Below the pieces are notes generated by a model. The model was not told the DNA's origin, ran no database searches, and was given only the letters and a program-made list of their open reading frames with translations. A stretch of 64,000 nucleotides of DNA from Jiangella mangrovi. GTDB taxonomy: Bacteria; Actinomycetota; Actinomycetes; Jiangellales; Jiangellaceae. The stretch covers positions 2,418,001 to 2,482,000 of the forward strand of contig NZ_JACHMM010000001.1 in the NCBI RefSeq assembly GCF_014204975.1. The letters run 5' to 3'. Made by a program: the position numbers and the translations under genes. This document shows, one piece after another, positions 58,419-64,000 of this stretch (positions are counted from its first letter, which is position 1; each line of letters opens with the position of its first letter).

Positions 58419-58479
58419 GTTGATCATGGAGAAGGTCGGCTCTGAACGACGCCGGAACCCGATCTTCTCCATGGTCGAC
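58419..58479. repeat. 61-nt inverted repeat with 20-bp arms
   Basis: The arms at 58419-58438 and 58460-58479 share ATGGAGAAG and flanks, differing at three positions, all transitions that keep G/U pairing in one RNA strand. The loop is 21 nt. Located between convergent genes directly after another hairpin. Compensating wobble changes suggest a structure retained at RNA or hairpin level. Confidence 0.72.
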
Positions 58480-58516
58480 CACGCCGGGCCTGCTCGCTCC
58501 GCGATGGCCGGCCGCG

Positions 58517-59549
58517 TCACCGGGTCCATGCCCAGCGTTCCTCTATGCGGGGCCCGTGCGGTGTCGCGCTGAGCGCGGTCAGGACGTCGGCGGCGGGGAA
58601 GATCTGGCCGGGTGAGGCGACCCCGGTCGTGCGGAGACCGCCGTCGAGCAGGCGCACCACGCCCTCGGCGACGATGGGGGCCGAGACGGCATAGATGTCG
58701 CGGCCCGACGCGGCCAGCAGGCGCTCCCGGCCGTCCCTGCGTACGGCGACGTCGACGGCGAAGCGCTGGGCGGACCGGCCGGACTCGTCCGTCGCCGTGG
58801 GCGGTGGGGTGCCCGGGTCGCGCAGCTCGGTGAGTGGCGCCGTCATGAGGTACGAGCGCAGCTCACCGACGCGCACGTGGTGGGCGATCGTGACGACCTC
58901 CGAGAACGGCAGCGCGACCACTGGCTGCGCGCCGAACGGCGGGCCGAAGACCCACGTCGTCGCCGGGGCGGGGTCGGGGGCCCTGGTCAGGCGGCCGCCG
59001 CTCACGATCAGCCGCTGCGCCGTGTTGCGCCGGCCGGTGCTGCGGGTGCCGGCCGTCGGCCACCAGCGGTCCAGCGCGACAGCGACGGTGATCTCGTCGG
59101 CCCGGTGCGGGCCGGGTCGGTCGCCGCCCAACTCCGCCAGCGCCGCCGTCGCCAGCAGGTCGGCGAGCCCACCGAAGAACGCCATCGCCGGCACGACGGC
59201 GACGGCGGCGGCCTGCGCGGGGGCGCCGAGCGCGTCGTGGAGTGCCTGCACCGCGGGCTGCTCGGCGGTCAGGTCGAGGTAGTGCGCGCCGGCCGCCACG
59301 GACGCCGTCGCCAGCGGCAGCGCGGTGTCGAGGAACGGGCCGGCGCAGTTGACGACGGCGGCAGCTCCGGCGACCGCGCGACCCAGCGCGTCGGGGTCGT
59401 CGACCGCCGCCGGGCGGAGCTCGAGCGCCGGCCACCTCGAGTCTGGCCGCGCTCCGCCCCGACAGCACGGGCGTCAGCCCGCGGCGGAGCAGCTCGTCGA
59501 CGACGAAGCGACCGGTGTGGCCGTAAGCGCCGTAGACCAGAACATCCAT
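58517..59549 (-). pseudogene. Saccharopine dehydrogenase-like gene with a frameshift
   Basis: The N-terminus starts at ATG 59549 with DVLVYGAYGHTGRFVVDELL then RRGLTPVLSGRSAARLE, a Rossmann cofactor motif. Homologous sequence resumes in a different frame as LELRPAAVDDPDALGRAVAG then AAVVNCAGPF and continues to the stop at 58517 (AAGAHYLDLTAEQPAV ...). The switch lies at about 59431-59440. The total length is one base over a multiple of three. Intact relatives are about 350-residue enoyl reductase/saccharopine dehydrogenase-like proteins. It may be a real pseudogene or a sequencing error. Confidence 0.8.
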
Positions 59550-59620
59550 GCGTCCATCGTCGGCGGCCGGCACGACGGACCGTGAGTGTCCGATCTGCCT
59601 TCAGGCGTACAGTTTCGGAC

Positions 59621-60568
59621 ATGCATCGGGTCGCGCTCGCGGCGCACGAGACGACCATGCTCTACGAGGCCGCCATCGCCGCCGAGATCTTCGGGGTCGA
59701 CCGCTCGGACCTGGCACCGTCGGACGACTGGTACGACCTCGTCGTGTGCACGCCCGAGGGCGGGCCGAGCCCGTGGTTCCCGGCGGCGCGCAGCGCCGGC
59801 TTCGACGCGCTCAGGCAGGCCGACACCGTCGTCGTCCCCTCGACCACGGACCCTGCCGCGGCACCGGACCCGTGTCTCCTCGCCGCCCTGCGCGCCGCCC
59901 GCGGCGACGGCGTCCGGATCGCCTCGCTCTGCACGGGCGCGTTCGTGCTCGCCGCCGCCGGCCTGCTCGGCGGCCGCGCCGCGACGACGCACTGGATGCA
60001 CGCCGACGACCTCGCCCGGCGGCACCCGCGCATCGACGTCCGCGCCGACGTCCTCTACATCGACGACGGCGACATCCTCACCTCGGCCGGCAAGACGGCA
60101 GCGCTCGACCTCTGCCTGCACCTGGTCCGGCGCGACTTCGGCGCCGCGGCGGCCAACGGCCTGGCCCGGCGGCTCGTGGTCCCCGCGCACCGGCCGGGTG
60201 GGCAGGCGCAGTTCATCGCCCCGCCGGCGGCGCCGCGGTCGGCCATGGCGGACGGGCTCGGCCCCGTCCTCGAGTGGGCCAGGCGGCGGCTCGACCGGCC
60301 GCTCACCGTGCAGGACCTCGCCCGCGAGGCCGGGCTGAGCAGCCGCCAACTCGCCCGCCGCATGCGGGCCGAGCTCCAGATCGCCCCGCTGGCCTGGCTG
60401 CAGCAGCAGCGGATCGCCCGGGCCCAGGAACTGCTCGAACGCACCGACGCGTCGGTCGAGCAGATCGCCGCCCGCTGCGGCATGGGCACGGCGACCACCC
60501 TACGCCGGCACTTCCACACCTCCCTCGGCGTCAGCCCGACGGCGTACCGGGCCACCTTCCGTCCCTGA
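59621..60568 (+). CDS. GlxA-type regulator (DJ-1/PfpI domain plus AraC HTH)
   Basis: A 315-residue regulator. Residues about 1-185 are a DJ-1/PfpI-like domain with the CTGAFVLAAAGLL elbow (Cys present) and TTHWMHADDL. Residues about 215-312 are an AraC-type double HTH (TVQDLAREAGLSSRQLARRM; SVEQIAARCGMGTATTLRRH). ATG 59621 is 7 nt after TACAGT; no ribosome site, so leaderless. Divergent from the frameshifted gene, which may have been its target. Inducer unknown. Confidence 0.92.
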   Translation: MHRVALAAHETTMLYEAAIAAEIFGVDRSDLAPSDDWYDLVVCTPEGGPSPWFPAARSAGFDALRQADTVVVPSTTDPAAAPDPCLLAALRAARGDGVRIASLCTGAFVLAAAGLLGGRAATTHWMHADDLARRHPRIDVRADVLYIDDGDILTSAGKTAALDLCLHLVRRDFGAAAANGLARRLVVPAHRPGGQAQFIAPPAAPRSAMADGLGPVLEWARRRLDRPLTVQDLAREAGLSSRQLARRMRAELQIAPLAWLQQQRIARAQELLERTDASVEQIAARCGMGTATTLRRHFHTSLGVSPTAYRATFRP

Positions 60569-60648
60569 GCCGGGCGAAGCCCCCGCGGCGACCCGGCCGC
60601 GCAGGGCTCGACTGGTACTCATCTGGCCGGTGCGACACCATCAGTCGC

Positions 60649-61392
60649 ATGGAAACCTGGGAACAGGTGTGGAAGCTGACCATCGAGACGCTGGCGGTCC
60701 TCGCCTGGCCGGCCGTCGTCACGGTCGCCCTGATCGTCTTCCGCAAGCCTGTGTCCACCTTGATCCACCGCATGCGCGAGGGCGAGATCATGGGCGCGAA
60801 GTTTCGAGCTGACGAGGCCGTAGCCGTGGCGCTGGCGGCAGCGGACGAATTCAACGAGGAGGCTGCGGCCGCCGGGAGCGAGACGCCCGCATATGGACGG
60901 GAGCAGGTGGAAACGCTCGTGCGAGCCGCCGCCGTCGCCGGATACGACATCGGAAACATCCGTGCATTCGCGACCGATATGGAGCCGGTGATCGCGTGGG
61001 GTGGCGACGCACCCCAGATTGTCTACTGGCGCAGCACGAAGGTGGGTGAGCCTCCGACCGTGGCGGAGGAGGTCTACGACTCTCGCACCCGGGAGGCTCT
61101 GCAGGCCGAAGAGCTTCGGCGATCCCGCATTGACTTCGCGAGTCTGCTCAGATGGCATCGGATCAGCGCCGGCCTGTCGATGGAAGAACTGGCGCAGAGG
61201 ACAGGCATCAGCGGAATCCGGATTCGGCAGCTGGAGCGTGGAACGACCTCGTCGCCCCGCGCGGAGACGGTGCAGAGCCTGGCCGACGCACTCGAACTCG
61301 ATGATGCCCAGCTGAGGGAGTTCAACGAGGCGGCGGCACGTCGTCCGAGCGATCGCGGCCAGGCCCGAACCGCAATGATCTCGTCCCCGTAG
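60649..61392 (+). CDS. Membrane-anchored XRE-type HTH protein
   Basis: A 247-residue protein. Residues about 10-31 (TIETLAVLAWPAVVTVALIV) form a single membrane helix. About 35-95 are helical with many alanines. About 165-230 hold an XRE helix-turn-helix (ISAGLSMEELAQRTGISGIR then IRQLERGTTSSPRAETVQSL). A membrane-tethered DNA-binding protein with the helix at the N-terminus is unusual; the middle part is not recognised. Third-position GC is lower than in neighbours, hinting at transfer. Nothing nearby shows what it regulates. Confidence 0.75.
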   Translation: METWEQVWKLTIETLAVLAWPAVVTVALIVFRKPVSTLIHRMREGEIMGAKFRADEAVAVALAAADEFNEEAAAAGSETPAYGREQVETLVRAAAVAGYDIGNIRAFATDMEPVIAWGGDAPQIVYWRSTKVGEPPTVAEEVYDSRTREALQAEELRRSRIDFASLLRWHRISAGLSMEELAQRTGISGIRIRQLERGTTSSPRAETVQSLADALELDDAQLREFNEAAARRPSDRGQARTAMISSP

Positions 61393-61401
61393 CGTTCGTG
61401 G

Positions 61402-62355
61402 TCAGCCCATCTCGACGACGACCTTGCCGAGGGCGCGGCCCTCGCCGACATGGGCGAGCGCCTCGGGGACCTCGTCGAGGGTGAACGTGCGGTCGATGTG
61501 GATGCCGATGTCGCCGGCGAGGCACTGCCGGGCCAGCGGCTCGAACGTGGCCGGTCCCTGCCGGACCACCAGGACGCCCAGACGCCGGCCCGTGAGCAGG
61601 CCGGCCACGGTGCCCACGGTGAGGATCCGCAGCAGTGTCCGCACCGGCCCGCCCGCGCAGCGGTACCGGCCGCCGGGGGCGAGTGCACGCCGGTACGCGA
61701 ACACCGACCGGTGGGCGACGAGGTCGAGGATCGCGTCGTAGGGCCCGGTCCGGGTGAAGTCGTCCTGGCGGCAGTCGATGACCTCGTCGGCGCCGAGCGA
61801 GCGCATGAACTCGAGCTTGCCGCCGTTGTCGACGCCGGTGACGTGGGCGCCGGCGCGCTTGGCCAGCGGGATCGCGAACGATCCCGAGCCGCCGCCGGCG
61901 CCATTGATGAGCATCCGCAGTCCCGGCCGGGCGAGCGCCGTCCCGGTCACCGCGATGGCCCCGGACTGGGGCAGCGATGCTGCCTGAGCGAACGACAGCC
62001 CGGCCGGCTTGTGCACCAGTGCCTTCACGGGCGCGACGGCGTACTCGGCGAAGCCGCCCATCAGCGCCAGGTTGTCGCCGTAGACCTCGTCGCCCGGGGC
62101 GAAGGCGGTGACGCCGGGGCCGACCGCCTCGATACGCCCGGCGATGTCGGACCCGAGGACCCGCTGGCGCGGCCGGCGCGGCCCGTTGATCCGTGCGTAG
62201 GCCGGGCTCCCGCGCAACCCTTCCCAGTCGGACAGGTTGATCGACGTCGCGAGGACCCGCACCAGCACCTGCCCGGGACCCGGCGACGGCACCGGCAGCT
62301 CCTCGACCCGCAGAACGTCCGGCAGGCCGTATCGGTCGCGGACGACGGCTCTCAT
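61402..62355 (-). CDS. MDR family NAD(P)-dependent alcohol dehydrogenase / quinone oxidoreductase
   Basis: A 317-residue medium-chain dehydrogenase. GroES-like N-terminal part (VRVLATSINLSDWEGLRG; LGSDIAGRIEAVGPGVTAFA), then a Rossmann domain with LINGAGGGSGSFAIPLAKRA. No structural or catalytic zinc cysteines are visible, so it belongs to the zinc-independent quinone-oxidoreductase-like group. Convergent with the XRE gene. Substrate not known. Confidence 0.88.
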   Translation of the reverse strand: MRAVVRDRYGLPDVLRVEELPVPSPGPGQVLVRVLATSINLSDWEGLRGSPAYARINGPRRPRQRVLGSDIAGRIEAVGPGVTAFAPGDEVYGDNLALMGGFAEYAVAPVKALVHKPAGLSFAQAASLPQSGAIAVTGTALARPGLRMLINGAGGGSGSFAIPLAKRAGAHVTGVDNGGKLEFMRSLGADEVIDCRQDDFTRTGPYDAILDLVAHRSVFAYRRALAPGGRYRCAGGPVRTLLRILTVGTVAGLLTGRRLGVLVVRQGPATFEPLARQCLAGDIGIHIDRTFTLDEVPEALAHVGEGRALGKVVVEMG

Positions 62356-62433
62356 ACCAGCCTCCTCGGCGGGTCACCCCGGGTCCAGACTCGCCGCTCG
62401 GCGGGTCGCCCCCACCGTAAGCGACATGCCAGC

Positions 62434-62964
62434 ATGACGCGTGTGCGCGTTCTGGACGGCTTGGAGACCGATCGGCTCATCCTTCGGCGGACCAGCGTGG
62501 GGGATGCCGCGGTCTATCGCCAGATGTGGACCGAGCGGGACCCGCGGGTCCCGCCGCATCGGCAGATCGATCCCGAGGGCCGACCCACCGTGGAGGACAT
62601 CGCCGCGCAGCTACGTGCCGCACGTGAGGAGTCGAGGCCAGGGATTCTGACGGTAGAGCGGAAGGACACGGCCGACGTCATCGGGTACTGCGGGCTGACC
62701 CCTTATGGGAACGGATCGCTCGACGAGCCCGAGTTGGCCTTCGAGTTGCTGCGTGCGGCGCACGGCTGCGGTTACGCCACTGAGTCAGGCCGGGCCGTGG
62801 TGACGTGGGCGCATCAGTTGGGCTACCGGCGGCTGTGGGCAGGGGTCTGGAACTGGAATGTCGCATCGCGACGGGTCCTGGAGAAGCTCGGTTTCCGGGA
62901 AACGGGCCGGGTGGAGCCCGTCTCTGTCCACGGCTACAGCCTTCTGACCGTGCGAGAGTTCTGA
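62434..62964 (+). CDS. GNAT family N-acetyltransferase (RimJ/RimL-like)
   Basis: A 176-residue acetyltransferase. LETDRLILRRTSVGDAAVYR at the N-terminus and the AHGCGYATESGRAVVTWAHQ acetyl-CoA helix, followed by VWNWNVASRRVLEKLGFRET, are characteristic of the Acetyltransf_3 (RimJ/RimL) subgroup, which modifies protein N-termini or small amines. Target unknown. Divergent from the MDR gene. Ends 55 bases before tRNA-Asp on the other strand. Confidence 0.9.
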   Translation: MTRVRVLDGLETDRLILRRTSVGDAAVYRQMWTERDPRVPPHRQIDPEGRPTVEDIAAQLRAAREESRPGILTVERKDTADVIGYCGLTPYGNGSLDEPELAFELLRAAHGCGYATESGRAVVTWAHQLGYRRLWAGVWNWNVASRRVLEKLGFRETGRVEPVSVHGYSLLTVREF

Positions 62965-63019
62965 CCGGGTCCGGATATGAAAACAGCTCAGAGGATGGCC
63001 TCTGAGCTGTGGGTGTTGC

Positions 63020-63097
63020 TGGCGGTCCTGACGGGACTTGAACCCGCGACCTCCGCCTTGACAGGGCGGCGAGCACTCCGAGCTGCTCCACAGGACC
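63020..63097 (-). tRNA. tRNA-Asp (GTC)
   Basis: Acceptor GGTCCTG/CAGGACC, D arm GAGC...GCTC, anticodon arm CCGCC-CTGTCAA-GGCGG (anticodon GTC), T arm GCGGG-TTCAAGT-CCCGT and discriminator G are all present. The 3' CCA is encoded (63020-63022). Confidence 0.96.
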
Positions 63098-63153
63098 TTG
63101 CTGGTACTACTGCCGTGCTGTCTTGCCCGGTTTCCTGCCGAAGCAGGGCACCG

Positions 63154-63226
63154 CATCCCCAACGGGATTCGAACCCGCGTTGCCGCCTTGAAAGGGCGGA
63201 GTCCTAGGCCGCTAGACGATGGGGAC
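63154..63226 (-). tRNA. tRNA-Glu (TTC)
   Basis: Acceptor GTCCCCA/TGGGGAT (G1-T72 wobble), D region GTCTAGCGGCCTAGGAC, anticodon loop CTTTCAA (anticodon TTC), and T loop TTCGAAT with T stem GCGGG/CCCGT are present. Discriminator G; CCA is not encoded. Upstream of tRNA-Asp on the same strand, 56 bases apart. Confidence 0.94.
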
Positions 63227-63295
63227 CAGATCGAGTGACGACATGGGCCCATGGCTCGTCGCCGTTCGGGACGTTGAAAGCATAGAAGGACGCGC

Positions 63296-64000
63296 TCAGT
63301 TCTCCAAATCGGGAGCTTGCGAGGGGTCTGCGGGTCCCTGAGCGGCGCCGTCGTCCTCGCCGACCTGGTGCCGGTCGATCTCCGCGCTGGTCTGGCCGAG
63401 GCCGCCGAGGGTGAGGTCGTCCCAGGCCACGAGCGCTTTCGTCTCCGGATCGAAGTACAGGACCGAGAGATCGACCGGAGTGGGATCTTCGTCACGTAGG
63501 CCACGCAGCCCGGCGCCGCCGGTGGAGCCCTGGACCATGACCCGGGTGCCCTCGTCGAGGACGTAGGTGTCGCGTTTGTGCGCGTGACCCGAGAGCACCA
63601 GTGGCGCGATCCCGTCGAACAGCTCGGCGTTGCTGGGGTCGTGGAAGACGATGACGTCCGGGGGCGGATCGAGCGCGGCCGCCTCGTCGGCGAACTCCTC
63701 GGTGCCCTCCTGGAGCTGCTCGTCGAAGACGCCGCGGACGGACTTGTCCGGGGTGAAGCGCGGGTCCGGTGCGCCCATGAACCGCAGCCCGCCCACCTCG
63801 GCGGGCTCGCCGTCCAGGACGACGGCGTTGGGTGCGGCGGCGACGGCGGCGGCGGTGGCGACGGAGTCGTGGTTGCCCTTGACGAACACGTAGGGCCGGC
63901 CGAGGTCGGCGATGGGCCGCACGTAGGAGTTCTCCAGCGGCGTGCCCTGGTCGACGATGTCGCCGCTGTCGACGATGACGTCGACGTCGTACTGGTCGGC
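63296..64000 (-). CDS. Metallophosphoesterase, 3' part
   Basis: The frame is open to the right edge, so the N-terminus is outside the window. The visible 234 residues contain VDVIVDSGDIVDQGTPLENS, KGNHDSVAT, VIVFHDPSN and LVLSGHAHKRDT, the metal ligands of a calcineurin-like phosphoesterase. The C-terminal acidic tail is unstructured. Relatives are often membrane-anchored at the N-terminus, which cannot be checked here. Substrate unknown. Confidence 0.9.
   Translation of the reverse strand, partial: ADQYDVDVIVDSGDIVDQGTPLENSYVRPIADLGRPYVFVKGNHDSVATAAAVAAAPNAVVLDGEPAEVGGLRFMGAPDPRFTPDKSVRGVFDEQLQEGTEEFADEAAALDPPPDVIVFHDPSNAELFDGIAPLVLSGHAHKRDTYVLDEGTRVMVQGSTGGAGLRGLRDEDPTPVDLSVLYFDPETKALVAWDDLTLGGLGQTSAEIDRHQVGEDDGAAQGPADPSQAPDLEN

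Noticed and set aside
44370-63019. An integrated mobile element between tRNA-Phe and tRNA-Asp
   Set aside because: No integrase, excisionase, replication gene or duplicated tRNA end was seen; the genes are mostly chromosomal in character. Kept only as a synteny observation.

Overview
The window is about 72% GC, with very high third-position GC, frequent GTG starts, mycothiol/F420-type enzyme families, BldC, and many starts with no ribosome binding site that sit 6-7 nt after a TANNNT hexamer. This points to a filamentous or spore-forming actinomycete. Gene content and style fit Jiangella or a relative, but that placement is an inference. The backbone is purine biosynthesis and development: purL (cut by the left edge), an SCP-domain gene, purF, purM, a DUF3073 gene, valine dehydrogenase and bldC. 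As I recall it, this is the order also found in Streptomyces.

Layout. 1-7.1 kb: purL end, a convergent MFS exporter with its ArsR-type regulator, a divergent VOC/TetR pair, a Phd/PIN toxin-antitoxin pair followed by an OLD-like ATPase, and the SCP-domain gene. 7.2-13 kb: an iron-regulated surface HtaA protein with a WxL-like C-terminus, a DUF916-type partner, an ECF sigma/anti-sigma pair and a sodium:solute symporter. 13-21 kb: a serine hydrolase, an internally deleted DUF385 gene, and the rhamnose operon rhaI-rhaM-rhaEW-rhaB with a divergent LacI regulator. 21-30.7 kb: secreted proteins, a sortase-anchored 5'-nucleotidase, an extracellular nuclease, an M20 peptidase and small genes. 30.7-40.4 kb: purF, purM, DUF3073, vdh, a DHA2 exporter and bldC, interleaved with an SDR, a secreted M15-like peptidase and an acetyltransferase. 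40.4-44.4 kb: an AT-richer noncoding stretch, a divergent aldo-keto reductase/hydrolase pair, an extremely acidic repeat protein with LPDTG, and tRNA-Phe. 44.5-48.6 kb: a copper operon (YcnI, CopC, CopD-CtaG). 48.7-63 kb: an ABC transporter, hutF with an M20 amidohydrolase, DUF72 and EEP proteins, a Fur-family regulator, a second TetR/VOC pair, an MFS transporter, a frameshifted saccharopine-dehydrogenase-like gene, a GlxA-type regulator, a membrane-anchored XRE protein, an MDR dehydrogenase and an acetyltransferase. 63-64 kb: tRNA-Asp, tRNA-Glu and a partial phosphoesterase.

How the parts fit. Extracellular nuclease and 5'-nucleotidase could feed nucleosides to a cell that also makes purines de novo. 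The HtaA/DUF916 pair looks like a surface haem or iron module under DtxR/IdeR-type control. Several regulator-target pairs carry visible operators. I did not find an unmistakable new defence or biosynthetic system. The most unusual signals are a set of long intergenic hairpins (20893-21025, 21117-21176, 36535-36578, 44448-44535, 58419-58479), the HtaA-WxL architecture, the GADEN repeat surface protein, two decaying genes, and the roughly 24 kb of accessory genes between the SCP-domain gene and purF.
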